From Nocardioides immobilis (GTDB taxonomy: Bacteria; Actinomycetota; Actinomycetes; Propionibacteriales; Nocardioidaceae): a stretch of DNA of 64,000 bases. The notes beneath the pieces were generated by a model. It saw only the letters and a list, made by a program, of their open reading frames with translations. It was not told where the DNA came from and did no database searches. A program made the translations under genes and the position numbers. Within the stretch, counting starts at the first letter, position 1, and each line of letters starts with the position of its first letter. The DNA lies in assembly GCF_003515065.1 (NCBI RefSeq), contig NZ_QXGH01000018.1:114486-178485 (forward strand). The letters run 5' to 3'. Of this stretch, positions 44,243 through 53,771 are shown one piece after another.

Positions 44243-45748
44243 TCAGATGCGGCGCATCAGCTTGAGCAGCACGTCAGCAACCTTGCCGTACGGCGGGTAG
44301 AGCATCTGGCCACCGGTACGTCCGAAGATGGCCCGCTGGTACATGACCGGCCGCAGGTGCGACATCGCGTCGAAGCCTTCACGGCCGTGGTAGGCGCCGT
44401 ACCCGGACCCTCCGCGTCCTCCGAAGGGCAGGTCGTTCTGCAGGTAGCCGACCATCATGTCGTTGACGACGGCGCTGCCGCTGGTGACGCGGGTCAGCCA
44501 GTGCTTCTGGCGTCGCCGCGCGGTGCTCAGGACGTAGAGCGCCAAAGGCGTCGACCGTGAGTTCACGAAGTCCTCGGCGGCCCGATCGCTGTCGTACCCG
44601 ATGATCGGAAGGACCGGTCCGAAGATCTCGTCCGTCATCACCGTCGACTCGACCGGCGGATTGATGATCATCGTCAGCGGAAGCTGCCGGCGTGACCTCC
44701 CCAGCTCGGGATCCTCGACCGTGATCACCTCGGCACCGAGCGCCTTCGCCTCGGTGACGTAGCCGGTGATCCGGTCGTAGTGCCGTTCGTTGAGGACCGC
44801 GGTGTACTCGGGGTTTCCGGCTGCCTTCGGATAGAGCTTGCGCGCTGCCTCCTGCGCGGCCGTCGCGAACTCCTTCTCGCGCCCGCGCGGCACCAGGACG
44901 TAGTCCGGCGAGATGCAGACCTGACCGCCGTTGTAGAGCTTCGCCCAGGCCACCGTGGCCGCCGCGCGCGCGATCGGGTAGTCCTCGTCGACGATCACCG
45001 GGCTCTTGCCGCCGAGCTCCAGGGTCACCGGGGTGAGGTTGTCGGCAGCGGCCTTCGCGACGATCTTGCCGACCTGGGTGGAGCCGGTGAACAGCAGATG
45101 GTCGAACGGCAGGGACGTGAAGGCCGAAGCCACCTCGCCACCACCATCGGTGACGTAGAAGACATCCCGGCTGAAGTTCTCCTCGATGAGCCGCTTCAGC
45201 ACCGCCGAGGTGCGCGGGGTGAACTCACTGACCTTCAGCATCACCCGGTTGCCCGCGGCGAGCGCGGTGGCCGCCGGGATCAGGGCGAGGTGCAGCGGGA
45301 AGTTCCACGGCGAGACGACGCCGACGACGCCGAGGGGTCTCGGCTCGACGCGGTTCTTGGCCGGCCGGTACCAGATCGACACCGACCGGCGGCGCGGCGC
45401 CATCCACGACCGGAGGTTCCGCCGCATGTAGCGGATGATGCTGATCGTGCCCACGATCTCGGACATCTCGGTCTCGAACGCGGCCCTGGTGCCGAAGTCC
45501 GCGTTCGCTGCCTCGACGAGGATCAGCCGGTTCTGCTCGACGAGGCGCTGGAGCTTGAGCAGGTTGTCCTTGCGCTCCTGCAGGGAGGGCGCAGAGGTGC
45601 CGGCGAACGCAGCGCGCTGGCGCGCGAAGATCTCGCCGAGCTCGGTCACCTCGGTAGCCGGCGGCTCCTGATCATTGCGCTGCTTCTCCGTCGTACGGGT
45701 TCTTCTGCCGGACACCGCTGGGGTGACGTCCTTGTCGATGATGGTCAT
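44243..45748 (-). CDS. Aldehyde dehydrogenase (coniferyl-aldehyde-dehydrogenase-like)
   Basis: 501 residues of the ALDH superfamily: VVSPWNFPLHLAL, cofactor loop FTGSTQVGKIVA, catalytic Glu in TLELGGKSP and catalytic C278 in GGQVCISPDYVLVP. The CISPDY form and the C-terminal PPYGKVADVLLKLMRR match the coniferyl/long-chain type. It should oxidise an aldehyde to the acid with NAD(P). It follows the flavoprotein gene by 54 bp and is probably in one unit with it. Confidence 0.9.
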   Translation of the reverse strand: MTIIDKDVTPAVSGRRTRTTEKQRNDQEPPATEVTELGEIFARQRAAFAGTSAPSLQERKDNLLKLQRLVEQNRLILVEAANADFGTRAAFETEMSEIVGTISIIRYMRRNLRSWMAPRRRSVSIWYRPAKNRVEPRPLGVVGVVSPWNFPLHLALIPAATALAAGNRVMLKVSEFTPRTSAVLKRLIEENFSRDVFYVTDGGGEVASAFTSLPFDHLLFTGSTQVGKIVAKAAADNLTPVTLELGGKSPVIVDEDYPIARAAATVAWAKLYNGGQVCISPDYVLVPRGREKEFATAAQEAARKLYPKAAGNPEYTAVLNERHYDRITGYVTEAKALGAEVITVEDPELGRSRRQLPLTMIINPPVESTVMTDEIFGPVLPIIGYDSDRAAEDFVNSRSTPLALYVLSTARRRQKHWLTRVTSGSAVVNDMMVGYLQNDLPFGGRGGSGYGAYHGREGFDAMSHLRPVMYQRAIFGRTGGQMLYPPYGKVADVLLKLMRRI

Positions 45749-45802
45749 CGTCGTTCCTCTCGTGTGGTCGATGCAGGCAAAGCAGGTCGTCGCAGCGCGC
45801 GC

Positions 45803-47131
45803 TCAGGCCGCGCTGGCCCAGGTCGTCTTGGCGTGATGGCCGAACGGGTAGTACGCCACGGCGCCCGGAGCGGTGCGGATGAAGAGGTCGTACAGCGGTC
45901 CCATCCGGTTTCGCTCGATGTTCCAGATACGACGATCGCGGGTGACCTCACGTACGGCGCGGCGAGCGGCGCGATCTGGATCGAGGCCACGGATCACGGC
46001 CTCAGCAGCGGCCACCGCCGCCGATGCGCCAGTGGTCATCCCGTCCGAGAAGGTCGCCGAGACGCCTTGGTGAGCGATCAGCTGCAGCTCCAACGACCCG
46101 GGCGGAGACGCGGGCGCCTTCCAGGGGGCCCCGGGGATCATCCCCGCAGCGAGCGTCTCGTCGGCGTCGTCGACATCCATTCCGAGGGCGTCGGCGACGC
46201 CGTACAGCTCCTCCGTGATCTCGTCGAGCTCCTGCTGCTTGTCGTAGCCGGCGCGTGCGGAGACCTGGCCGACGATGATCCCGTAGAAGGTCGAGCTCGG
46301 CGACAGCGGATCTCCATAAGGATTGAAGAGACCGACGTCGACCTTGTTGCGTCGACGGACGGTCGCAACGAGCGAGGCGTTGGTCTCGACGGTTCGGAAG
46401 CCGCCGGGCCTGACCTTCAGAGGCGCTTGAACCGCGCTCGTCGCCCAGTCGACATTGGCTGCCTTGCCACTGAGGATGCCTGAGTTGTGGCTCGCGTTGA
46501 CGATGAGCGGCCGCCTGCCCAGGGCAAGCGAGAACGCCTCGTCCAGCGAGCTGACCGTCTCGGGCACCTCGATCAGTCCGTCGCGGTCCATCAGCTCGTA
46601 GATCGCAGCCTGCATCCGGCTGTTGCGGGCGCCGTAGAACAGGGGACGCGCGGAGCCCTTCTTGCCGCCCTGGAACGAGGCGACACGGCTGAACTCGTAG
46701 GCCCCGCTCGATCCCTTCCGCGCCATCGTCACCTGGTTCCGCGTCCCCAGGCCGCGGCCGTCGACGATGTCGCCGTACAGAGCGTCGACGTAGGCATAGT
46801 GCGGCACGTCCAGCGCATAGCAGATGTAGTCGGTGCCGTGGCCCCGCAGCGTTGCCCCGTCCTTGAGCCGGCGGGACTCCTCCGTCCGCGGCCCGGCCAT
46901 GACGACCCTGCCGTGGAACTGCTCGCTCCGCGCCAACCGGGCTGCCATCACACTGGCGCTGAACCCGGCGCCGACGATCACGACCGAGTCGTAGTAAGGG
47001 CGCGAGCCCGTTCCGACGGTGCGGTCGACGAGCTTGCCGATGTGAGCGGCTCGGGTGGCGTCGCGCTCGGTCGGGAAATAGGTCCTGGCGCTCCGGTCGA
47101 CCTCGACGGCAGCCGTCGCGAGGGCGCTCAT
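45803..47131 (-). CDS. FAD-dependent oxidoreductase, unrecognised substrate
   Basis: 442 residues from ATG 47131 (ATGA overlap with the FMN reductase). An FAD/NAD(P) Rossmann motif lies at about 50-65 (VVIVGAGFSASVMAARL). The rest resembles NAD(P)-binding FAD proteins only loosely, with a late Gly-rich TTGASAAVAAAEAVIRGLD FAD-binding segment. The tight pairing with an FMN reductase suggests either a flavoenzyme taking reduced flavin or a two-component oxygenase; I cannot tell which. Confidence 0.65.
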   Translation of the reverse strand: MSALATAAVEVDRSARTYFPTERDATRAAHIGKLVDRTVGTGSRPYYDSVVIVGAGFSASVMAARLARSEQFHGRVVMAGPRTEESRRLKDGATLRGHGTDYICYALDVPHYAYVDALYGDIVDGRGLGTRNQVTMARKGSSGAYEFSRVASFQGGKKGSARPLFYGARNSRMQAAIYELMDRDGLIEVPETVSSLDEAFSLALGRRPLIVNASHNSGILSGKAANVDWATSAVQAPLKVRPGGFRTVETNASLVATVRRRNKVDVGLFNPYGDPLSPSSTFYGIIVGQVSARAGYDKQQELDEITEELYGVADALGMDVDDADETLAAGMIPGAPWKAPASPPGSLELQLIAHQGVSATFSDGMTTGASAAVAAAEAVIRGLDPDRAARRAVREVTRDRRIWNIERNRMGPLYDLFIRTAPGAVAYYPFGHHAKTTWASAA

Positions 47132-47736
47132 CGTCGTGCTCCTGCGAAATCGAGGACCTGGCGACCGAGTGCGGAGAGCTGTTCGGCGCACCGGGCATCG
47201 GTCACCTGCCCGGCGTCGTCGAACCGTGTCTGCGAGGAGTTGATCGCGACACCCAGCGGCGTCGGCCAGCCGCGAAGCGCATGCACGGTGGAGCGCAGCG
47301 ACACCAACGTGGTCGTCGTCGCCTGCCATCCGTAGGCGCACACGATGCACCCCACCGCGCGGCCGTCCAGGTAAGGCCGCCCGTCCGCGCGAAGATCCTC
47401 GATGTAGTCCAACGCGTTCTTCACCAGCCCGGAGATGCCGCCGTGATAGGCAGGCGTGGCGATGATGACGCCGTCGGCCTCCGCGAGGGCATCCACCAAG
47501 GCGATGGCGGCTGGGGTGCGCCGCGAGCGGTCCACGGTGTACATCGGCAGATCGAGCGCCTGGGCGGTGAACAGCTTCGTTCTCGCCCCCTGCGCGGCTG
47601 CGGCAGCCAACGCATAGCGCAGGGCGCGCTCACTGGACGAAGCCTCGCTCAAGGTGCCGCCGAGTCCGACGATGAGCGGGCGCGGATCGTGAGCGGCTTC
47701 TCGGCGCGTCATGACACTGATAGACATTTCCTGCAC
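47128..47736 (-). CDS. NADPH-dependent FMN reductase
   Basis: 202 residues of the flavodoxin-like NADPH-FMN reductase family: GLGGTLSEASSSERALRYAL phosphate loop and PAYHGGISGLVKNALDYIEDL. It reduces free or bound FMN with NADPH. The start could be ATG 47736, 47727 or 47712. Overlaps the FAD oxidoreductase by 4 bp and is the natural partner for it. Confidence 0.85.
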   Translation of the reverse strand: MQEMSISVMTRREAAHDPRPLIVGLGGTLSEASSSERALRYALAAAAAQGARTKLFTAQALDLPMYTVDRSRRTPAAIALVDALAEADGVIIATPAYHGGISGLVKNALDYIEDLRADGRPYLDGRAVGCIVCAYGWQATTTTLVSLRSTVHALRGWPTPLGVAINSSQTRFDDAGQVTDARCAEQLSALGRQVLDFAGARR

Positions 47737-47847
47737 GACTCCCTCGTTGGGTGCGGCGCCCGACCGTGCCCCGACGAGCTGTCGGGTGTGATGCGGGCCA
47801 TACCGCGGAAGTTAGGTCAGTCGCTCGCGACGTTGTACGTGGCGGCC

Positions 47848-47863
47848 GCACATGGAAATGTGC
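47848..47863. promoter_or_regulatory. Perfect 16-bp palindrome upstream of the FMN reductase
   Basis: GCACAT-GGAA-ATGTGC lies in the 171-bp gap between the PucR gene and the FMN reductase. A further TGTGC/GCACA pair follows directly. It may be a repressor site for the reductase/flavoprotein/aldehyde dehydrogenase unit. Confidence 0.45.
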
Positions 47864-47907
47864 ACAGCGCACACACCGAGTGGCCACTCCGGCCCCGACG
47901 CCGCCCG

Positions 47908-49164
47908 TCATCTGTCGACCAGCGCCGGCCCGAGCGCGTCCATGAGCGCCAACGCAGCCAGGAGCTCCGCCGGCCGCTCGGTCAGCGGTCTGCCACGCAG
48001 CTCCTGGGCCTTCTTCACCCGCTGGAGCGCGGTGTTGCGGTGGATGTGCTGGCTGCTCGCCACCGCGGCATAGCTGTAACCGGACGCGACGAACGCTTGC
48101 GCGGTGTGGCGCAGCATCTCGATGTCATCGCCGGCCCGGGTGAGCGCCCTGAGCTCATTGCGAACGAGCGCTCGCGCCGCGTCGAGGTCGGCACTGAGGG
48201 CGTCGACCAAGGCGACATCTGTCCATCCGGTGAGTGTCGGAGCCTGCCTGCGGGAGAGGCTGACCACCCGTCTGACGCGTTCGGCACCGGCCCGGCTGCT
48301 CCGAAAGCCGCTCGGGCCGGGCAGCACCGGGCCGAGCGCGACATGGGCCGCTGGCGCTGCGGCGCCAGCCGCAGCGGCGAGCTCGTCGACGCGCACGCAG
48401 CCCCGAGACATGTCGAACCAGCCAGCGATCGCGTAAGCGTCCATGGCGAGGAGGACCGGCCTCGGGGCGTTGATCGTCTCCTGCAGCGCAGAGACGGCTC
48501 GTTGCGGTGCAGCCCTGTCACCGTCGCTCCAACAGATGAACGCCAGCTGAGGTCCGATCAGGCGGTGGCCGAGCAGCTGCTCCGCCCGAGCGATGTTGAT
48601 GCTGTCGTTGTCGAGCAACGCGCGCACCACATCACGCCGCTGCGATGCGGTTCGGCTGTTGAGGCGTTGACACTCCTCGACGTAGACGGCGCCGATCCCG
48701 GAGGAGACGACGTCGACCACCGCGAACGAGAACCGCTCGCTCTCTCGTACGGCGTTGGCCAGCTCCGCAGGATCCTGCTCCAGAGCCATGATCGCGTCCG
48801 TCAGTATCTGACCGAAGCACGCGTGGCCGAGCCGGAAGGAGCGTAGGAGATCACCGAGGGGAAGCCCGTGCTCGGCGGCCAGGCAGGCATACTCGATTGC
48901 GACGACCGGCGGCTCGGCCCGGTCGGCTGGAATGGCGTGTTCCATCATGGCCAACACGAGCTCGACCATGCCGAGGCACGTTCCCCTGGCCAACCGTGTG
49001 AGCGGTTCGTCCTGTCTCAGGGCGGGCAGTGCCGAGGCGATGAAGCTGAGCATCTCGTCGGCGAACTCTTGCTGCTGCTCGGCGGCCAAGGTCGCGGCCA
49101 GCGCCCGAACGGACGGCAGCCGGATGGCGGGGTTGGACTGCTCGTCGACGGCGCTCATCGGCAC
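47908..49164 (-). CDS. PucR/CdaR-type transcriptional regulator
   Basis: 418 residues, same architecture as the regulator at 5276-6544: helical N-terminus, GGDEF-like middle, C-terminal PucR HTH (YAAVASSQHIHRNTALQRVKK). ATG 49164 or 49158. It is itself preceded by promoter copy D, so it is a predicted member of the regulon and may pass on the signal to the FMN reductase unit downstream. Confidence 0.83.
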   Translation of the reverse strand: MPMSAVDEQSNPAIRLPSVRALAATLAAEQQQEFADEMLSFIASALPALRQDEPLTRLARGTCLGMVELVLAMMEHAIPADRAEPPVVAIEYACLAAEHGLPLGDLLRSFRLGHACFGQILTDAIMALEQDPAELANAVRESERFSFAVVDVVSSGIGAVYVEECQRLNSRTASQRRDVVRALLDNDSINIARAEQLLGHRLIGPQLAFICWSDGDRAAPQRAVSALQETINAPRPVLLAMDAYAIAGWFDMSRGCVRVDELAAAAGAAAPAAHVALGPVLPGPSGFRSSRAGAERVRRVVSLSRRQAPTLTGWTDVALVDALSADLDAARALVRNELRALTRAGDDIEMLRHTAQAFVASGYSYAAVASSQHIHRNTALQRVKKAQELRGRPLTERPAELLAALALMDALGPALVDR

Positions 49165-49258
49165 GGCCGGCTTCCCCGGCGGCCGGGGCGACGCTCGCGG
49201 GACTGCGTCAGGCCGGTCGTGTCAGGAACGCCCTCCCTGGTGACGAGAGACATGCACC

Positions 49259-49322
49259 AACGTTGGATCGTGTGGCGTTCGCCTCATAGAACGATCGCGC
49301 CCGGCTCAGGTACCTGCGCGCC
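49259..49322 (-). promoter_or_regulatory. Activator-dependent promoter, copy D
   Basis: On the minus strand: GGCG-N5-GTACCT, 6 bp, GGCG-N5-GTTCTA, 22 bp, then AACGTT (49264-49259) at the -10 position. It precedes the PucR gene. The -10 is the weakest of the seven. Confidence 0.75.
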
Positions 49323-49324
49323 GA

Positions 49325-49945
49325 CTACGGGCACATCACTGCTGCCAGCGTCGTGCGAACCGACTCGAGCGCCCCACCGTCGTGTTCGGACAGCGCGACG
49401 ACGAAGCCGCCCTGCAGCAGCACGAGGACGGTGGTGGCCAGGTCGTCGGCGGTTCGATCGTTCCTGATGTCGCCACGTTCCTGGCCCAGGGCGAGCATCG
49501 CGACGAGGGCAGCCTTCAAACGCGCGAAGCCACCGTTCAGCTGCTGGCGGAACGTGTCCGACGAGGCGGCGAGCTCGGTGGAGAACTTGCCGGCGAGGCA
49601 TGCCCGTTCGTAGCCGGACCGGACAAAGGCCGAGACGAGCTCGTCGAAGTAGCCCTCGACCTGTCCATGGGTGCTGAGGTCGTCGCGGTCGGCCCACTTC
49701 GCGATGAGGTCGAGCTGGAGCTGCACGTACTGCTCGAGGACGACTCGGGCGAACGACTCCTTCGAGCCGAAGTGGTGGTAGAACGACCCCTTCGGAACCT
49801 CCGCCGACTCCAGGATCGCATCGACCGTGGTCCCGTGGAATCCGAGAGCGTAGAAGGACCGCATCCCTTGCCGGACGAGACGATCCCGGTGCGACAGGGT
49901 CTCCCCGCTGGCCGCCCTGTTCCTGGTGCTCCCTGTCGGGGCCAC
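49325..49945 (-). CDS. TetR-family regulator
   Basis: 206 residues. The N-terminal HTH (TVDAILESAEVPKGSFYHHFGSK) is typical TetR; the rest resembles the AcuR/TetR_C_6 type ligand domain. It diverges from the crotonase at 50052. An operator-like repeat between them (49977-50002) overlaps the crotonase promoter, which fits a local repressor. Confidence 0.85.
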   Translation of the reverse strand: MAPTGSTRNRAASGETLSHRDRLVRQGMRSFYALGFHGTTVDAILESAEVPKGSFYHHFGSKESFARVVLEQYVQLQLDLIAKWADRDDLSTHGQVEGYFDELVSAFVRSGYERACLAGKFSTELAASSDTFRQQLNGGFARLKAALVAMLALGQERGDIRNDRTADDLATTVLVLLQGGFVVALSEHDGGALESVRTTLAAVMCP

Positions 49946-49971
49946 TCGACTCTCCTCTCGTCCGCGGACCG

Positions 49972-50002
49972 TTGACGACTTAGTCTAGACGATTTAGTCT
50001 AA
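49972..50002 (+). promoter_or_regulatory. Promoter with overlapping TetR-type operator
   Basis: A -35 box TTGACG (49972-49977) and a -10 box TAGTCT (49995-50000) are 17 bp apart. The spacer and -10 hold a repeated TTAGTCTA, at 49980-49987 and 49994-50001, with a central TCTAGA. A repressor bound here would block RNA polymerase for the crotonase at 50052. Confidence 0.65.
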
Positions 50003-50051
50003 CGCCGGCGCAGGCACCTCGTGCGCTCACAAGACCTCCAAGGAGCAGTGC

Positions 50052-50846
50052 ATGAGTCAGGTGAAGCTCGAGTTCGTCGACAAGGTCGCGGTCGTCACCA
50101 CGGTCAACCCCCCGGCCGAGCTGTTCGACGAGGGCCAGGTCGTCGGACTGCTCGAGGCCCTGCGGAGGGCCACGGAGAACCAGGCCCGGGCCATGGTGAT
50201 CAAGTCCGACTCCCCCAACTTCTCCGGGGGCGCCGACGTCACGATGTTCCTCGACAAGGACCGGCAGGCCGCGCGCGAGTTCCTGTCCGAGGCCATGGAC
50301 GTGATCTGGGCGATCGAGGACGCGCCGTTCCCCGTCATCGCCGCCGTCAACGGCTTCTGCTTCGCCGCCGGACTCGAGCTCGCCCTCGCTTGCGACTTCA
50401 TCTACGCGGCCGAGGACACGGCTTTCTCCCAGGTCGAGGCAATGATCGGGGTGACCACGTTCCTGGGCGGCGCCTACCGACTCGCTGAGCGCTGCGGACC
50501 GGGGATCGCTCGCGAGATCGTCTACACCGCGGGCGTCTACAGCGCCGACCAGTTCGCCCAGTGGAACATCGTGAATCGCGTCGTACCGAACGCCGACCTG
50601 CACGACGAGGCCCTCGCGGTCGCGACCAGGATCGCTCGCGGACCTGCTGTCGCGCATGCACTGACCAAGTCGATGGTGCGTCACGCGCTGACCAACGACA
50701 CCCGGTCCGCGGACGTCTTCACGCTCGACGAGGCGACCGCGGTCTTCGAGACGCGGGACATGCACAACGCCATCGGCTACCTCCTCGAGCACGGAGCGCG
50801 GAGGTTCCGCTCCAACCACGACGAGATCGTCTTCGAGGGTCGCTGA
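50052..50846 (+). CDS. Enoyl-CoA hydratase/isomerase (crotonase family)
   Basis: 264 residues with FSGGADVTMFL, the oxyanion-hole segment AAVNGFCFAAGLELALACDFIYA and QVEAMIGVTTFLGGAYRL. The ATG has an AAGGAG site 8 bases upstream. The hydratase Glu is replaced near GVTT; isomerase or related activity is possible. Controlled by the TetR-type gene at 49325-49945 by position and operator. Confidence 0.85.
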   Translation: MSQVKLEFVDKVAVVTTVNPPAELFDEGQVVGLLEALRRATENQARAMVIKSDSPNFSGGADVTMFLDKDRQAAREFLSEAMDVIWAIEDAPFPVIAAVNGFCFAAGLELALACDFIYAAEDTAFSQVEAMIGVTTFLGGAYRLAERCGPGIAREIVYTAGVYSADQFAQWNIVNRVVPNADLHDEALAVATRIARGPAVAHALTKSMVRHALTNDTRSADVFTLDEATAVFETRDMHNAIGYLLEHGARRFRSNHDEIVFEGR

Positions 50847-50912
50847 CGAGCATCCCGTCGCCGCACGTACGACGCACCGAGCACGACTGAGATCAGATTG
50901 CGGTGCCCATGG

Positions 50913-51515
50913 TCAGCCGGCAACGCCTTCTGCCGCGAGTGCGGCGTCGACGAGGACCTCTGCGGCCTTCCGCCCCTGCAGCGCGGTCTGCTCGTGGTTC
51001 GTGTGCATCTGCGCGCTCACGAAGACGCCGTCCAGCAGCATCAACAGCTGTGTGGCCAACGGCTCGGTCTCACGGAGCCCGGCCTCAGCGAGATACCGGG
51101 AGAGCGTCTCCCGGACGAACTGCTTGTGGGCCACCGCGATGCGGACGAACGGGTGCTCCGTGTCTGCCATCTCGACGGCGACGTTGATGAACGTGCAACC
51201 CCGGTAGTCCGACCCCGCGATCAGCTGCCCGAGCACGTCGAACATGGCAAGGACGCGTTCTCTCGGCGTGTCAGCCAGGCGCTCGACCTCGCGCTCGAAC
51301 AGCGCCCGTACCCGCCTGTCCTTGTCAAGGAGGAACTCCTCGACAAGGCCCTCCTTGGAGCCGAAGATCCGGTACAGGCTCATGATGGGCGCCTGCGCCT
51401 CTTCGAGCAGCCGGTTGATCCCGACGGCGCGAATCCCCTCCGTGTAGAACAGGTCGGCCGCAGCCATCAGTCGCTGCCGGGGGCCCTGGGGATTCGTCTT
51501 CACCGCGCTTGCCAT
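50913..51515 (-). CDS. TetR-family regulator
   Basis: 200 residues from ATG 51515. HTH: GINRLLEEAQAPIMSLYRIFGSK. The frame extends to 51566 but that would cover its own operator, so the shorter start is preferred. Divergent from the crotonase at 51649, with GATA/TATC dyads in front of both genes; probably represses both. Confidence 0.83.
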   Translation of the reverse strand: MASAVKTNPQGPRQRLMAAADLFYTEGIRAVGINRLLEEAQAPIMSLYRIFGSKEGLVEEFLLDKDRRVRALFEREVERLADTPRERVLAMFDVLGQLIAGSDYRGCTFINVAVEMADTEHPFVRIAVAHKQFVRETLSRYLAEAGLRETEPLATQLLMLLDGVFVSAQMHTNHEQTALQGRKAAEVLVDAALAAEGVAG

Positions 51516-51591
51516 GGGCCGATGATAGCGATTTATCTCTCCTGCTCCAATCGTGCCCCGCCTCAAGCCGCGCGGCGACGGAGACAGGGTC

Positions 51592-51620
51592 TTGACGCGA
51601 TAGAGAGTGATCTTTATCGT
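51592..51620 (+). promoter_or_regulatory. Promoter with TetR-type operator for the crotonase-thiolase unit
   Basis: The -35 box TTGACG (51592-51597) and -10 box TATCGT (51615-51620) are 17 bp apart. An imperfect dyad with arms CGATA and TATCG spans 51598-51619. A related GATAGCGATTTATC dyad lies at about 51523-51536 before the divergent TetR gene. Confidence 0.7.
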
Positions 51621-51648
51621 CAGGATCTCACCGATGAGAGGACGACAG

Positions 51649-52473
51649 ATGTCGGGCAGTGCAGCCGAGGTACAGGCAGAGGCGGGTCAGACGACCGGCG
51701 GTGTGGTGACAGAGGTTCAAGGTCAGGTGTTGCTGATCGGACTGGACCGGACGGACAAGCGGAACGCGTTGACGCCCGAGATGTTCGCTGAGCTGTCCGC
51801 GATCTACGCCCGCTACGACGCAGATGAGAACCTGCGTTGCGCGGTCCTGTACGGCGAGGGCGCCGTCTACTGCGGCGGGGCAGACCTGACCCGGCTCCAG
51901 GAGCTGGTGACCGACGACGGCGGCGTCACCTACGGCCCTGACGACTTCGACCCCTTCGGGACCGAGGGTGCTCGCCTGTCCAAGCCGCTGATCGCTGTCG
52001 TGCACGGGATGTGCTTCGCGGGCGGGCTCGAGCTGGCACTGGCCAGCGACATGATCATCGCCGCCGAGGGCACCTACTTCGGTCAGCCCGAGGTTGCTCG
52101 CGGCCTGTTCGCGTTCGGAGGCGGGGCGGCCCGCTGGAGCGATCGCGTCGGCTGGGGCAATGCGATGCGCTACCTGCTGACCGGCGACATCCTCGATGCC
52201 CAGGAAGCACATCGGATCGGTCTGATCCAGGAGGTGGTTCCGGCCGAGCGGCTCAAGGACCGGGCCGTCGAGCTGGCTACCGCGGTTGCGAATGCTGCGC
52301 CCATCGGCGTGCGGCACACGCTCGCTGTGGCACGACGCGTGCACGACGAGGGCCTCCAGGCCGCGCTCGACACGATCGCGCCGCTCCGGACGGAGATCCT
52401 CGGCACCGAGGACGCCGCCGAAGGGCTGCTGTCGTTCAAGGAGAAGCGCGCCGGCAACTACGTGGGCCGCTGA
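51649..52473 (+). CDS. Enoyl-CoA hydratase/isomerase (crotonase family)
   Basis: 274 residues with a 30-residue leader, then VYCGGADLTRL, the oxyanion-hole segment VVHGMCFAGGLELALASDMIIAA and QPEVARGLFAFGGGAARW. ATG 51649 has GAGAGGA upstream. The thiolase follows 60 bp downstream, so the pair probably performs hydration and thiolysis in one beta-oxidation round. Confidence 0.85.
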   Translation: MSGSAAEVQAEAGQTTGGVVTEVQGQVLLIGLDRTDKRNALTPEMFAELSAIYARYDADENLRCAVLYGEGAVYCGGADLTRLQELVTDDGGVTYGPDDFDPFGTEGARLSKPLIAVVHGMCFAGGLELALASDMIIAAEGTYFGQPEVARGLFAFGGGAARWSDRVGWGNAMRYLLTGDILDAQEAHRIGLIQEVVPAERLKDRAVELATAVANAAPIGVRHTLAVARRVHDEGLQAALDTIAPLRTEILGTEDAAEGLLSFKEKRAGNYVGR

Positions 52474-52533
52474 GGTCCCGACCTCACCGCCCGCGAAACA
52501 TTCACTCCGATCACACGAACCTAGGACTCAACC

Positions 52534-53715
52534 ATGCGTGAAGCCGTCATCGCGTCCACAGCGAGGACCCCCATCGGAAAGGCCTATCGAGGAGCCTTCA
52601 ACGACACCCACCCCACCACCATGGGCGGGCACGTCGTCAAGCACGCTGTCGAGAGGGCCGGGGTCGACCCGGACGAGATCCAGGACCTCACCGTGGGGCT
52701 CGCCATGCCGTCCGACGTTGCTGCAGGCGGCATCGCCCGCCAGATCGCGATCCGTGCGGGTCTGCCGGTTTCCGTCCCGGGGAGCACCCTGAACAAGTTC
52801 TGCACCTCCGGGCTGGAAGCGATCGCCTTCGCGTCGTACAAGGTGCTGAACGAGGGCCTGGATGTCGTCGCGGCCGGCGGCGTCGAGTCCATCAGCATGG
52901 TTCAGGTGCCCGGCTTCCAGTTCATGTCCCCGGAACCGTGGATCGAGAAGAACAAGCCCGACTTCTACACCCACATGATCGACACCGCCGAGGTCGTCTA
53001 CGACCGGTACGGCGTCAGCCGAGAGATCCAGGACGAGCTCTCTCTCAGAAGCCAGGAGCGGACCGCTCGCGCCCAGGCCGAAGGCAAGTTCGACGACGAG
53101 ATCGTGCCGATGGAGTCCACCAAGCGCATCGTCGACAAGGAGACGGGCGACGTGTCCTACGAGACGGTGACCCTGACGAAGGACGAGGGAAACCGGCCCA
53201 GCACCACGCTCGAAGGGCTTCAGGCACTGAAGCCGGTCGTTCGTCCCGAGGGCTGCGTCACTGCCGGCAACGCCAGCCAGCTCTCGGACGGCGCTTCAGC
53301 GGTCGTCGTGATGAGCGGCGAGGAAGCCGAGCGCAAGGGAGTGGAGCCGCTGGGGTACTTCCGCGGCTACGCCAGCGTGGGTCTCGAGCCCGACGAGATG
53401 GGCATCGGTCCGGTCATCGCAGTCCCGAAGCTGCTGGACCGGTTCGGACTCACCGTGGCTGACATCGATCTGTGGGAGCTCAACGAGGCTTTCGCCGTCC
53501 AGGTCGCCTACTGCCGTGACACGCTCGGGATCCCCGACGAGTTCCTCAACGTCAACGGCGGCGCGATCTCCATCGGACACCCCTACGGCATGAGCGGGGC
53601 GCGGATGGTCGGGCACGCGCTGATCGAGGGCAAGCGACGCGGTGCGAAGTACGTCGTGACCACGATGTGCGCGGCCACCGGGATGGGTGCCGCGGGCCTC
53701 TTCGAGGTCGTCTGA
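52534..53715 (+). CDS. Thiolase (acetyl-CoA C-acyltransferase)
   Basis: 393 residues with nucleophile C90 ([11 protein letters not shown]), [12 protein letters not shown]349 ([10 protein letters not shown]) and C379 ([11 protein letters not shown]). Degradative thiolase length. It cleaves a 3-ketoacyl-CoA. Cotranscribed with the crotonase at 51649. Confidence 0.93.
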   Translation: MREAVIASTARTPIGKAYRGAFNDTHPTTMGGHVVKHAVERAGVDPDEIQDLTVGLAMPSDVAAGGIARQIAIRAGLPVSVPGSTLNKFCTSGLEAIAFASYKVLNEGLDVVAAGGVESISMVQVPGFQFMSPEPWIEKNKPDFYTHMIDTAEVVYDRYGVSREIQDELSLRSQERTARAQAEGKFDDEIVPMESTKRIVDKETGDVSYETVTLTKDEGNRPSTTLEGLQALKPVVRPEGCVTAGNASQLSDGASAVVVMSGEEAERKGVEPLGYFRGYASVGLEPDEMGIGPVIAVPKLLDRFGLTVADIDLWELNEAFAVQVAYCRDTLGIPDEFLNVNGGAISIGHPYGMSGARMVGHALIEGKRRGAKYVVTTMCAATGMGAAGLFEVV

Positions 53716-53771
53716 CCGATGACCGACATCAACTCGAGTCGAGCTCCGACTCTCGCGAGCTCGTCCGGCGC

